Source of the DNA: CBDCVY01 sp965223245
Lineage (GTDB): Bacteria > Nitrospinota > Nitrospinia > Nitrospinales > Nitrospinaceae
Assembly: GCA_965223245.1 (NCBI GenBank)
Contig: CBDCVY010000013.1
Span: 1,054,001-1,118,000, forward strand
Reading direction: 5' to 3'
DNA length: 64,000 nt
Below are positions 26,119-35,423 of the stretch, in pieces. Below the pieces are notes generated by a model, which did not search any database, was not told the origin of the DNA, and worked only from the letters and a program-made list of their open reading frames with translations. The translations under genes were made by a program, and so were the position numbers. Within the stretch, counting starts at the first letter, position 1; each line of letters begins with the position of its first letter.

Positions 26119-28434
26119 TTATTTTGGAGGTTGAGCTCTTCTGGAAAAACTTGGCTCAATAAGAGTGCCTGCACTCTGGGTGGAGGAAGAGTCAGGAAGC
26201 TCAATGCTGAAAATTGTACCACGAGGTTCATTGTTTCTGACTGAAATTGTGCCCCCGTGATCGCTGATAATTCGGCTAACGATGGCAAGACCTAACCCGG
26301 TGCCTCGTTTTTTTGTCGTGAAATGCGGTAAAAATAATTTATTGCGGTCTTCGGGACTGATTCCCGAACCATTGTCAGAAAAATCTATCACAATTTTTTT
26401 GTTTGGAGTATCCCATCGGGTATTGATTTGGATTGTCCCTTTTTCTTCCATGGCATCGAAAGCATTATCGAATAGATTAATGAAAACACGCCGGATTTGT
26501 TCGGGATCAATGTTTAAAAGGTTTATATTGGGATCTAGACTTTTTTTGATCTTTAAGGATTTTTCATTAGAAGTGTATAGGGAGGTTACATCTTCAATGA
26601 TTTTATGTAATGATTCCATTCGTGGTCGTGGCATGGGCATTCTGGAGAATCTCAGAAACTCATTGACCAAATCTTTCATTCCTTCAACTTCTTGAGAAAT
26701 GATACGAATACTTTCATCGAAAACTTTTGCAAAGGCTCGTTTATCTTCGTAATATTTTTTCTTTAATCTTTGAGTATTTAACTGAATAGGGGTTAGTGGG
26801 TTTTTGATTTCATGGGCAATCCCCTGTGCGACTTCTTGCCAAGCCGAAATTTTTTGCGCTTTAATTAGTTCGGTTACATCTTCAAACACGATTAACAAAC
26901 CTAAGTATTTTTGACGATCATCCCTTAGAAATTTTATATTGGCCAACATAGTAAGTTTTTTTTCATCTACGGTGATTTCAACCTGCTCTTCCTGAGATTC
27001 TTTTTCTGCCTTACTCATTTTTTTTATCATTTGGCGAATGGGCTGATGGAAATTGTGATCAAAGGCATCACGGTAGCTGGAACCAATAATATCTTTCTCT
27101 CCTGTTTTAAGTAAACGTTTTGCGGCCGAGTTTAAAGTGGTAATGATTCCCTTTTTATCAATAGTGATAACCCCAGCACCTATGTTCTCTAAAACCGTTT
27201 CGGTATAATATCTTCGTCGATCCAACTCTATGTTGGTTTTTTTTAGATTTTCGTGTGCCTGCTCAACTTTTAATTGGCTGGCTTTCAGTTTCCGAGTCAT
27301 TGTGTTGAAGGAATCCACCAATAGTCCGATCTCATCAGTAGAATTGATATCAATATTTACATTGAGATCTCCTTCAGCAACCCGTCGTGTTCCTTGAGCC
27401 AGTTGTTGAATGGGTACAGTTATTCCTTTGGCCATATAAAACCCTAACCAAATGGCCGAAAAAAGAATGAGAAGAGTCATTAAAATAAAAGTGAAAAAGT
27501 AATTAGCACTGACGGGTAACTTTAAAAACCGTTGCTTTTTATAGTTCTCATAATTTTCAGCGATTTGGTTGATTTTTAGGACCGTATTATGGGGAACTTT
27601 AGAGAGTGTAAGAATATGACCCCACAGGAATGATTGCCCCTTAATATCCTGGACTAGTGGGGACACCACAACCAAATAATTTTCCTTAGTATAGGTATGT
27701 GTTTCCATGCCGCTATCATTTTGCATGCTCTCTTGAATGAGATCTGCGTAATCCAGGTTGGTGTAATTTTGTGGCATCGATTTGTTAGCATACGAGATTA
27801 TTACTTCTCCTTGGTTATCATATAAAATGGCACCACCTAATTGATATTCTTCTACTTTGGCCGAAACAATATTTTGTAGCTTATCTCTTTTAGCTTTGTT
27901 TAATAGATCATCCTTTTCAATAAAACTTTGTAATTGTTGGGTGAGATACAGCCCTCTGTTTTCAAGGGTTCCGTAATATTCTTGAGCGACTTCCATGGAC
28001 TGCTTTAAAGATTGTTCCACCTGGATACCAAACCAATTTCCAACACTGTAAGTAAATAGTTTACTAGCGACAATAAATAAAAGAATGGAGGGTAAGAGTA
28101 CTAATATTAAAAAAGCGAAAATTAACTTGGTTTGGAATTTAGAACCAATGATTTTACTTTTTCGCTCATTGTAAAGTTTTATAAGATTGCGGGTGATGAG
28201 TAGAATTAAAATAAAAAGTAAAATGATGATTACATTAAATAATAGAAAAACTGAAATGTTATCAGCAATGGTTGAAGAGCGTTGTTGTAGAAAGTTAACT
28301 TCTAGGAGGGTGAGTACAATAAAAGCGAGGGAAATAAAAATGATCGTGCGACGAGCTTTGCGTCTTTTTTCACGAACTTGAGCATCCGTTAAGTGAAGAT
28401 TTTGTGGATTATTTGCTAAAGGATTGGATGACAT
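26119..28434 (-). CDS. NtrY-like sensor histidine kinase
   Basis: A 771-residue membrane kinase of the NtrY group. Hydrophobic helices lie at about 30-50, 65-85, 100-125 and 310-335, around a periplasmic region at 125-310. They are followed by HAMP (LAQGTRRVAEGDLNV), a PAS domain (ETVLENIGAGVITIDKKG), the dimerisation/phospho-acceptor segment QGIAHEIKNPLTPIQ and the ATPase domain with N box NLFDNAFDAM, DNGSGIS and GTGLGLAIV. NtrY signals through NtrX in nitrogen and redox control. No NtrX or other regulator follows; the next gene is an aldehyde dehydrogenase. It overlaps the DUF4390 gene by 26 bases. The kinase class is firm. Confidence 0.92.
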   Translation of the reverse strand: MSSNPLANNPQNLHLTDAQVREKRRKARRTIIFISLAFIVLTLLEVNFLQQRSSTIADNISVFLLFNVIIILLFILILLITRNLIKLYNERKSKIIGSKFQTKLIFAFLILVLLPSILLFIVASKLFTYSVGNWFGIQVEQSLKQSMEVAQEYYGTLENRGLYLTQQLQSFIEKDDLLNKAKRDKLQNIVSAKVEEYQLGGAILYDNQGEVIISYANKSMPQNYTNLDYADLIQESMQNDSGMETHTYTKENYLVVVSPLVQDIKGQSFLWGHILTLSKVPHNTVLKINQIAENYENYKKQRFLKLPVSANYFFTFILMTLLILFSAIWLGFYMAKGITVPIQQLAQGTRRVAEGDLNVNIDINSTDEIGLLVDSFNTMTRKLKASQLKVEQAHENLKKTNIELDRRRYYTETVLENIGAGVITIDKKGIITTLNSAAKRLLKTGEKDIIGSSYRDAFDHNFHQPIRQMIKKMSKAEKESQEEQVEITVDEKKLTMLANIKFLRDDRQKYLGLLIVFEDVTELIKAQKISAWQEVAQGIAHEIKNPLTPIQLNTQRLKKKYYEDKRAFAKVFDESIRIISQEVEGMKDLVNEFLRFSRMPMPRPRMESLHKIIEDVTSLYTSNEKSLKIKKSLDPNINLLNIDPEQIRRVFINLFDNAFDAMEEKGTIQINTRWDTPNKKIVIDFSDNGSGISPEDRNKLFLPHFTTKKRGTGLGLAIVSRIISDHGGTISVRNNEPRGTIFSIELPDSSSTQSAGTLIEPSFSRRAQPPK

Positions 28435-29083
28435 TGCCTATCTTTTCGGAACCCGATTCCGTCCTTTTTTTCTTCCCATTAAAAGCTTCCCGGGGAAATT
28501 CTGAATTTTGGGGAACATCTATTAATCTGGATTCGGCCCAGGATGTTTCAAATTCATTAAAAGGAACAAAGAATAGCAGATAGTTGAAAGGAAACCAAAA
28601 ACCATTTGCATCCAATTCCGCTTTTACACGGATATAATATTTCTTTTCTGGATTCACTTTATATAGGGGAGCCACCGGAATATGGCTGAGCGTTAACATT
28701 AATTTCTCGCAACGTTCCAAACTCTTCGTGATAATTTTTCGATGAACGTTTTTCCCCTCAGACGTAAACTGGTAAACTTTCTTCAGGGTGTCGTATTGAA
28801 TGGAGTGGGTGATTTTATTTTTACTGACCGTATTATCCAGAAAAAAGGGTACCTCACGAACTAATTCAACATCATAGGTGAAAGTCATGGGAACGCCACT
28901 TTTTATAGCTTCAATCAAACGATGATTAAATGCATCTCGAAGATTAGCATCAATATAAATTAAATGGTCGCCATTTTTAATCGCAATATTTTTTATTGAG
29001 GGGCTCGCAATGATTGTTGAGGGGTAGCAAAATAAGGTAAATGCAATTATGAATACAAAAATTAATTTAGAGGAAAATTTCAA
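28409..29083 (-). CDS. DUF4390 protein, upstream partner of NtrY
   Basis: About 224 residues, exported or membrane-anchored. A signal-like N-terminus (FSSKLIFVFIIAFTLF) is followed by the DUF4390 domain, recognisable from DANLRDAFNHRLIEAIKSGVP, YDTLKKVYQF and the cysteine of ERCEKLML. The family almost always lies just ahead of NtrY kinases, as here. I choose the TTG at 29083, which has GAGG six bases upstream and gives the best signal peptide; a TTG at 29095 has no ribosome site. It overlaps the NtrY start by 26 bases, which suggests coupled translation. The likely role, feeding an envelope signal to the kinase, is inference. Confidence 0.85.
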   Translation of the reverse strand: MKFSSKLIFVFIIAFTLFCYPSTIIASPSIKNIAIKNGDHLIYIDANLRDAFNHRLIEAIKSGVPMTFTYDVELVREVPFFLDNTVSKNKITHSIQYDTLKKVYQFTSEGKNVHRKIITKSLERCEKLMLTLSHIPVAPLYKVNPEKKYYIRVKAELDANGFWFPFNYLLFFVPFNEFETSWAESRLIDVPQNSEFPREAFNGKKKRTESGSEKIGNVIQSFSK

Positions 29084-29304
29084 GAGGAACCTCAATGAAA
29101 ACTGTTTTAAAGGAGGATATTGGGAGAAAAGCCTCCGTGGTGAAAATTTAGAATCCCCTGATAAGGGGAACTATGACACCCTATTATAGTATATTTTCTA
29201 TAGGGAGTAAATAATGATGAGTTTTTCTTTAGTTTTCAATAAAATACCCAGGTTTTGCACTCTAATTTAGGTGAGAATTGCATGGCATTTCTAAATAGTT
29301 TAAA

Positions 29305-31965
29305 TCAATCCGTTGTTTCGGTTTTATTTATAAGTTTAACTAGCTCGTAGAGCGTTTCTAAGGCCTCCTTTGGGCTAAGGTCGTCGGGATTAATTTCTTT
29401 TAATTGTTTTAGGTAGGGTGGAGGAGAGAATTCTTGAAATAATGGAATCTGTTTAGAGGAAATGGAGTCATTTTGCTTATGCCCAATTCTGGCCAATCCC
29501 GCTTCATCAAGTTCGCTGTTTTCCAAATTGGATAGAACTTCCCGAGCTCTTTCCAATACATGCTCAGGCAAACCGGCAAGTCGTGCCACTTGAATCCCAT
29601 AACTTTTATCAGCGGGGCCGGGTAAAATTTTTCTTAAAAAAATTATCTCGTCATTCCATTCCTTGACTTGAACGTTTAAGTTTTTTACTCCTGAAAGCTC
29701 TCGCTCTAAATCGGTCATTTCATGATAATGAGTAGCAAATAAAGTTTTAGCTCCTATAGAGTCATGTAAATATTCAACAATTGACCAGGCAAGGCTTATT
29801 CCATCAAATGTACTTGTTCCACGGCCAATTTCATCAAGAATGAGTAAACTTTTTGAGGAGGCATTATTTAAGATATTTGCAGTCTCATTCATTTCTACCA
29901 TGAAGGTTGACTGTCCTTTAACTAAATGATCCTGCGCTCCAACTCGAGAAAAAATGCGATTTACAATTCCAATATTGGCTTCTTCTGCTGGAACAAAGCT
30001 TCCCATTTGGGCCATAAGCGTTATTAGAGCAACTTGGCGGAGGTAGGTAGATTTTCCGGCCATATTGGGTCCCGTAATGATCATAATTTGGTTTTCTATG
30101 CAATCTAATCGAGTATCGTTTGGAATGAATTGTTGATTGAGATCAAGGGATTCTACAATGGGGTGGCGACCATTGGTGATTTCCAATGAGTCCTCTTCGC
30201 TCAAGTTTGGTCGACAATAGCGGTTTCTGTGAGATATCTCGGCAAATGAAATTAATCCATCAATTTCTGCGATAATGAGTGACATGTGCTGAATTCTAGA
30301 ACCTTCTTTGGAGACTTGCTCGCGGACTTTTTGAAAAATTTGTTGCTCTAAAAGAATGATTTTTTCTTCAGCTCCGGAAATTTCTTGTTCATATTTTTTT
30401 AATTCAGGGGAAATATATCGCTCTGAATTTACCAGTGATTGTTTCCTAATGTAATCTTCTGGTACCCTATCTAAATTCCTTTTAGTTACTTCAATGTAAT
30501 AGCCATATATTTTGTTATAACCAACTTTTAGTTGGGATATCCCAGTCCGCTCTTTTTCCTTTGTCTCTAATTTTGCAATTGCAGTGTTACCTTCTCGCGA
30601 AATACTTTTTAAACGGTCCAATTCCTCGTTACTTCCGGGTTTTATTAAATGTCCATCTTTAAAGTTATGAGGAGGGTCATCCATAATATGTTTCTCAATA
30701 TTTTGGGCGGCGCTTTCCACATTATCCCAAACGGTAAGATGTTTTTTGATTAAGGGAGATGAACAATCTTCAATCAATGAATAAAGCTTTGGTAAGGTTT
30801 GTAATGATGCCTTTAATGTAGTCAAATCTCTGGGACTGCAAGCTGAAAGCGCTATTCGACCTAAAAGACGTTCTAAGTCATAAATAGTTTTAAGTAAATT
30901 TCTTAAATCATTACGCAATATAGGATTGTTAATGAATTCTTCGACAACGTTTAATCTCTCTTCAATAGAAATTTTATCGAGGAGAGGTTTTAAAATCCAT
31001 TCCCGAACACATCGAGAACCCATGGGGGTACAGCATTGATCTAATAAATTCAAAAGCGAATACTTTTTGCTTCCGTCACTGGAACGAATTAACTCTAAGC
31101 TATTGATTGTGGCTTGATCCAGCATCATATAATTCTGAACGCTGAAGGTGGTGAATGTATTAATGTGTTGGAGACTACCTTTTTGAGTTTCTTGTAGAAA
31201 CTGTATTAAACTTCCAGCAGCACAAATAGAAGATTTAAGATCTTCACAACCGAATCCTTCCAAGGTTTGAGTTTTAAATTGTTCTGTTAAAATACGGTAA
31301 GCTTGATTGAAGGAGTAAGTCCAATCTTCACAAGAGTGGATTAGAAAGCTTTGGTCTTTGATCCAAGGTGGAGTAGAACCGTTACTATTGAGTATCGATT
31401 CAGGTACAAGGACTTCTTTAGGGTCAAGTTTGACCAATTCATCCAAAAGAATGTCATCAGATGTGTTATTTTCAAATTGAGTTACCTTGAAAACTCCTGT
31501 GGACAAATCTACTGCAGCTAACCCATAGTCCTCATTCCCGAAAAAAATGGATGCAATAAAATGATGACTTTTGGGGTCTAATAAAGAATCATCCAAAATT
31601 GTTCCAGGAGTGACAACGCGAATAACCTCTCTTTTTACTAATCCTTTAGCTAGTTTGGCGTCTTCTGTTTGTTCACAGATTGCAACCTTTTTCCCATCCT
31701 TTATTAATTTGGAAATGTAAAGGTTCGCGGAATGGTATGGAATTCCACACATAGGAGTGGGATTAGCTTTATTTTTATTACGAGAGGTAAGGGCGATTTC
31801 CAAAATCCGTGATGCCTCTTTAGCATCTTCATTAAACATTTCGTAAAAGTCACCCATTCGAAAAAATAATATTGCGTCGGAATACTCCTTTTTTATCTGA
31901 TGGTACTGCTGCATCATTGGAGTTTCGTCTTCAATAATGGTTTTTTTGTCGTTCGTTTTAGACAT
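29305..31965 (-). CDS. mutS: DNA mismatch repair protein MutS
   Basis: A full-length MutS (886 aa). The N-terminus has the mismatch-reading wedge motif (FFRMGDFYEMF, F-x-E type). The middle carries the lever and clamp helices, and the C-terminal ATPase has TGPNMAGKSTYLRQ, the signature STFMVEM, DEIGRGTSTFDG and ATHYHEM. It binds mismatches and recruits MutL (not in the window). It starts five bases after the HIT gene's stop. The C-terminal tail ends in LIKLINKTETTD. No anomaly. Confidence 0.97.
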   Translation of the reverse strand: MSKTNDKKTIIEDETPMMQQYHQIKKEYSDAILFFRMGDFYEMFNEDAKEASRILEIALTSRNKNKANPTPMCGIPYHSANLYISKLIKDGKKVAICEQTEDAKLAKGLVKREVIRVVTPGTILDDSLLDPKSHHFIASIFFGNEDYGLAAVDLSTGVFKVTQFENNTSDDILLDELVKLDPKEVLVPESILNSNGSTPPWIKDQSFLIHSCEDWTYSFNQAYRILTEQFKTQTLEGFGCEDLKSSICAAGSLIQFLQETQKGSLQHINTFTTFSVQNYMMLDQATINSLELIRSSDGSKKYSLLNLLDQCCTPMGSRCVREWILKPLLDKISIEERLNVVEEFINNPILRNDLRNLLKTIYDLERLLGRIALSACSPRDLTTLKASLQTLPKLYSLIEDCSSPLIKKHLTVWDNVESAAQNIEKHIMDDPPHNFKDGHLIKPGSNEELDRLKSISREGNTAIAKLETKEKERTGISQLKVGYNKIYGYYIEVTKRNLDRVPEDYIRKQSLVNSERYISPELKKYEQEISGAEEKIILLEQQIFQKVREQVSKEGSRIQHMSLIIAEIDGLISFAEISHRNRYCRPNLSEEDSLEITNGRHPIVESLDLNQQFIPNDTRLDCIENQIMIITGPNMAGKSTYLRQVALITLMAQMGSFVPAEEANIGIVNRIFSRVGAQDHLVKGQSTFMVEMNETANILNNASSKSLLILDEIGRGTSTFDGISLAWSIVEYLHDSIGAKTLFATHYHEMTDLERELSGVKNLNVQVKEWNDEIIFLRKILPGPADKSYGIQVARLAGLPEHVLERAREVLSNLENSELDEAGLARIGHKQNDSISSKQIPLFQEFSPPPYLKQLKEINPDDLSPKEALETLYELVKLINKTETTD

Positions 31966-31969
31966 GAAG

Positions 31970-32461
31970 TTATTTTAGGGTGATTGTCTCAAATAAGGGT
32001 TGTAGTCTATTAAATGTCGCTTCAATGTGCTCCGGCAACACTTTAGTTTGCCCAATGACTGGCATGAAATTTGTGTCTCCCTTCCACCTGGGAACAATAT
32101 GGGAATGAATATGTTCATCAAAACTTGCTCCTCCTACGGTGCCTATGTTATAGCCTACGTTAAACCCATCGGGTTGATATTCTGAGCTTAAAATTTCCAT
32201 GGATTTTTGAGTCATCTGACCTATTTCTAAAATTTCTGAATTATCCATTTTTGTAATACTGGATAGGTGTCTATATGGGGAAACCATTAAATGTCCATTA
32301 GCATAGGGATAAATATTAATCATTACGAACCCAAACTTTCCACGATAGAGAATTTTATTTTCGGAATCGTTTTTTTCTTGAGGGACTATGCAGAAAATAC
32401 ATCCTTTGGATTGACCTGACACAATATATTGCATTCTCCAAGGAGCCCATAAAGTATCCAT
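31970..32461 (-). CDS. HIT family hydrolase, AP4A phosphorylase-like
   Basis: A 163-residue HIT-family protein. It holds a zinc-like CIFC (residues about 21-24) and the active histidine triad in DEHIHSHIVPRW, flanked by GDTNFMPVIG. It likely hydrolyses nucleotide phosphates such as AP4A or adenylated intermediates. An AAGGAG ribosome site lies before the ATG. It sits between ybeY and mutS on the same strand, in a common bacterial order. The exact substrate is unproven. Confidence 0.9.
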   Translation of the reverse strand: MDTLWAPWRMQYIVSGQSKGCIFCIVPQEKNDSENKILYRGKFGFVMINIYPYANGHLMVSPYRHLSSITKMDNSEILEIGQMTQKSMEILSSEYQPDGFNVGYNIGTVGGASFDEHIHSHIVPRWKGDTNFMPVIGQTKVLPEHIEATFNRLQPLFETITLK

Positions 32462-32495
32462 TAATTTATTCTCCTTAATTTGAATTAATGTATGG

Positions 32496-32963
32496 CTAAA
32501 ACTCAGTAGCTCCGGTTAAATCAGAATTTGGGTATATTTTTTTAAATAAACGCCGGGTTTCTTTTTTCATAAACTTTGCTTCTTTTGAAGATCTTTCATG
32601 ATCATAACCTAATAAATGCAAGAGACCATGAATTATCAGCAAAAGGATTTCCTTTGTTAAAGGTAATCCATGTTGTTTTCCTTGTTGCTCCGCTGTTTCA
32701 ACAGAAATTACAATATCACCTAACATTAACTGGCCGTTTTCATTGATAGCCTCTTCATCTTGAGGAAATGATAGAACATCTGTTGACTTGTCTTGATTTC
32801 GAAATTTCCGATTCAATTCTCTGATTTTTGAATCACGAGTCAATAAAATACTTAATTCAGAGTCTTCTAGGTTAAGAGTTTTTAAAAGAATTCTTATTTG
32901 TGATTTAAGCTCTGTTGTATCGATTTTATATTTTCGTTGCCCGTTTCTTAATAATATTTCCAT
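32496..32963 (-). CDS. ybeY: Endoribonuclease YbeY
   Basis: A 155-residue metal-dependent RNase for 16S rRNA 3' maturation and RNA quality control. The three-histidine zinc motif is HGLLHLLGYDH, preceded by FRNQDKSTDVLSFP; both are universal in the family. It lies 73 bases after phoH on the same strand, the usual phoH-ybeY pairing, and ahead of HIT and mutS. Normal length. Confidence 0.95.
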   Translation of the reverse strand: MEILLRNGQRKYKIDTTELKSQIRILLKTLNLEDSELSILLTRDSKIRELNRKFRNQDKSTDVLSFPQDEEAINENGQLMLGDIVISVETAEQQGKQHGLPLTKEILLLIIHGLLHLLGYDHERSSKEAKFMKKETRRLFKKIYPNSDLTGATEF

Positions 32964-33036
32964 TACAAGATTAATGGGAAAACTTATTTAACGTTTGGGA
33001 AAATAATAAATATAAATCCAAGTTACTTGCCATAAA

Positions 33037-34053
33037 CTAAGAGTTCGAATCTGAATCGGAATTAGAAAGGGTTGCTTTTTCGTAGGCATTTACAATGTCT
33101 TTGACTAATTCGTGGCGAACCACATCCTTTTCATTAAATTGAACAATTCCAATCCCTTCAATATGTTTTAAAATATTTTTAGCATTTACCAAGCCGGAAG
33201 AAATATTTTGGGGTAAATCTACTTGTGTGACGTCACCTGTAACCACCATTTTGGAACGAAATCCTAAACGAGTTAAAAACATTTTCATTTGTGGAATAGT
33301 TGAGTTCTGAGCTTCATCGAGAATAATAAAAGAGTCGTTTAAAGTTCTGCCTCTCATATAGGCCAAAGGCGCTATTTCAATATATCCATCTTGAAGCATT
33401 TGTTGGACCTGATTGAATTCGACCATGTCGTATAGAGCATCATAAAGAGGCATAAGGTATGGGTTGATTTTTTCTGCGATATCGCCCGGAAGATAACCTA
33501 ACTTTTCTCCCGCTTCTACCGCGGGTCTCGTTAAAATTATTCGTCTATATTTATGTTTAAGTAGTCCTTCAACGGCCAGTGCGACTGCGAGGTATGTTTT
33601 GCCGGTTCCAGCCGGACCTATTGCTAAAGAAACATCTTTAGCGCGAATAGAATGAATTAAGTTCCTTTGGTTTTTTCCCTTAGGAGTGATATATCCCTTT
33701 TTAGGAGAAACTACGATTCTTTCATTAAATAAAGAAAGTAGGTTTACTTTTGAATCCTCAGCTATTAAACGAATGGCAAACTTTATGTCTCCATCTGCTA
33801 AGCGGTGACCTTCTGACATCATTTGATGAAGTTGCTTTAAAAGGTTCTCGACTGTTTCAATTTTTACTGGATCACCAATAACTTTGATTTGGTTTCCGCG
33901 TGTTGTAATCCGTACATCAAACTTTTTTTCAATTTGCTTTAAATTAATATCTTCTGTGCCGAAGATATCAGGGATATATTGGTTGGATTCTAACAGAAGT
34001 TCTTTAGTGGAGGTTTGATTCAAGTATCTAGATTCCTCTATAGCATTTTGCAA
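33037..34053 (-). CDS. phoH: PhoH-like ATPase
   Basis: A 338-residue PhoH family protein: an N-terminal KH-like region (about 20-115) and a P-loop ATPase with GPAGTGKTYLAVALAV and LDEAQNSTI. The latter is the Walker B region of this family, with VTGDVTQVDLP after it. It may remodel RNA together with YbeY, which is encoded next to it. The start at TTG 34053 has no ribosome site; a TTG at 34023 with GAGG further upstream is possible. The family call is firm; its role is not known in detail. Confidence 0.93.
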   Translation of the reverse strand: MQNAIEESRYLNQTSTKELLLESNQYIPDIFGTEDINLKQIEKKFDVRITTRGNQIKVIGDPVKIETVENLLKQLHQMMSEGHRLADGDIKFAIRLIAEDSKVNLLSLFNERIVVSPKKGYITPKGKNQRNLIHSIRAKDVSLAIGPAGTGKTYLAVALAVEGLLKHKYRRIILTRPAVEAGEKLGYLPGDIAEKINPYLMPLYDALYDMVEFNQVQQMLQDGYIEIAPLAYMRGRTLNDSFIILDEAQNSTIPQMKMFLTRLGFRSKMVVTGDVTQVDLPQNISSGLVNAKNILKHIEGIGIVQFNEKDVVRHELVKDIVNAYEKATLSNSDSDSNS

Positions 34054-34136
34054 TAATTATAGCTCGTAGAGAAAAACAAAGTCAAACCGGTGTGGAAATG
34101 TAACTATTTATAAAATAAATGGTTAACAAATTTATT

Positions 34137-34694
34137 CTAGCCACCACGAAAATTAGAACGAATTAGGCTTAAAAATTCACTCCGTGTGCTAGGGTTAGTT
34201 TTAAATGTGCCTAACATAGAGCTAGTAACGGTATATGAGTTTTGTTTTTCAACTCCTCGCATGCACATGCATAAATGTAATGCCTCAATGACAACGGCAA
34301 CGCCTTTTGGTTTTAAAATTTCATTGATACATTCCGCAATTTGCTGGGTTAAACGTTCTTGAACTTGCAGACGGCGACTAAAAACGTCAACAATTCTAGG
34401 GATTTTGCTTAAGCCAACAACTTTTTCATCCGGAAGGTAAGCAACTTGACATTTTCCATAGAAGGGTAAAAGATGATGCTCACATAAACTAAACAGGTCT
34501 ATATCTTTTACAATTACCATTTCATCCGTAGGAACCGTAAATAAAGCATCATTTATCAATTCATCAATATTTACATTGTAGCCACCAGTTAAGAACTTTA
34601 AAGATTTCGCAACACGCTCGGGAGTTTTCTTGAGTCCTTCCCTGGAGGGGTCTTCTCCCAATTCAATGAGTAGTTTTTTAACGAGTTCTTTCAC
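34137..34694 (-). CDS. folE: GTP cyclohydrolase I
   Basis: A 185-residue FolE that turns GTP into dihydroneopterin triphosphate, the first pterin step. Zinc and active-site motifs: SLCEHHLLPFYGKCQVAYLP (only LCEHHLLPF is diagnostic), GLSKIPRIVDVFSRRLQVQERLT, and CMCMRGVEKQNS. It starts with GTG and a good AAGGA seven bases upstream, inside the end of the PTPS gene (17-base overlap), so the two are translationally coupled. The product is the substrate of the neighbour. Standard length. Confidence 0.96.
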   Translation of the reverse strand: MKELVKKLLIELGEDPSREGLKKTPERVAKSLKFLTGGYNVNIDELINDALFTVPTDEMVIVKDIDLFSLCEHHLLPFYGKCQVAYLPDEKVVGLSKIPRIVDVFSRRLQVQERLTQQIAECINEILKPKGVAVVIEALHLCMCMRGVEKQNSYTVTSSMLGTFKTNPSTRSEFLSLIRSNFRGG

Positions 34695-35103
34695 TTATTT
34701 TTCCTTGATAGACAACAATGTTGCGAGGAGATTCATAAAGTTTAATTTCATGAAGAGTACCTTCTTCCAGTTTTGCTTCGATGATTTCCCAAAATTTAAT
34801 TGCCAAGTTTTCTGCAGTGGGTATTATTCCATCTAAAAAAGAAACATCGACATTTAAATTTTTGTGGTCCACTTTTAAAATAATTTCATTTTCTACAATT
34901 TTTTTAAGTTTCTTTAAGTCTAAAACCATTCCTGTCTCAGGCGCCACTTCGCCCCTTACAGTGACTTCAAGAACATAATTGTGGCCATGTCCGTTAGGAT
35001 TGTTGCATAACCCAAAAACCTCTGCATTTTTTTCATCTGAAAAACTTGGGTTATATAGTCGATGACTTGCGCAAAACTCTAGTTTTCTAGTTATAAAAAT
35101 CAT
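34678..35103 (-). CDS. 6-pyruvoyl-tetrahydropterin synthase / QueD-type enzyme
   Basis: A 141-residue T-fold enzyme acting on dihydroneopterin triphosphate. Zinc histidines are in ASHRLY and GHGHNY; the catalytic cysteine lies in LCNNPNGHGHNY, and DHKNLN holds the Asp/His pair, with PTAENLAI and YESPRNIVVY further on. The spelling CNNPNGHGHNY and the DHKNL block follow the animal 6-pyruvoyl-tetrahydropterin synthase more than typical short QueD. It may make either 6-pyruvoyl-tetrahydropterin (biopterin path) or 6-carboxytetrahydropterin (queuosine path); both use FolE's product. It overlaps folE by 17 bases. The exact reaction is open. Confidence 0.85.
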   Translation of the reverse strand: MIFITRKLEFCASHRLYNPSFSDEKNAEVFGLCNNPNGHGHNYVLEVTVRGEVAPETGMVLDLKKLKKIVENEIILKVDHKNLNVDVSFLDGIIPTAENLAIKFWEIIEAKLEEGTLHEIKLYESPRNIVVYQGKISERTR

Positions 35104-35211
35104 TTGTTCCGGCTATAAAAAAGTGAAGGTGATACTGTATCAAATCCTTGAGAGGAAACAAAAAAATAATACTGATGATTAGAAAATCTTTGAATGGAAT
35201 TAACAAAAACT

Positions 35212-35403
35212 TTATTTCAAATATTTTCTTTTGTTATCAGTTGAATAAAACCCAGAACCATAAAGATGAAATGTGGAATTTGAAACCACCTTTGATAAAC
35301 TTCCTCCACATTTCTCACAAGTATCAAGAGGGGCATCGCTGGGTTTTTGCAAAACCTCGCTGTGTTGTTTGCATTTTTCACACTTATATTCATAGATGGG
35401 CAT
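35212..35403 (-). CDS. FmdB-type zinc ribbon protein
   Basis: A 63-residue protein starting MPIYEYKCEKC, with a second pair CEKCGG; this is the FmdB regulatory-like zinc ribbon found in many bacteria. Its role is not known despite the name from formamidase operons. It lies ahead of the PTPS gene, and a 108-base gap separates the two. Small but well supported by the conserved start. Confidence 0.88.
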   Translation of the reverse strand: MPIYEYKCEKCKQHSEVLQKPSDAPLDTCEKCGGSLSKVVSNSTFHLYGSGFYSTDNKRKYLK

Positions 35404-35423
35404 GAATCCTCCTTTTTCTAGAC

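Noticed and set aside
29154..29169. TCCCCT-GATA-AGGGGA hairpin as the mutS terminator
   Set aside because: No T-run follows on either strand; it could equally be a leader element for the DUF4390-NtrY transcript or chance.
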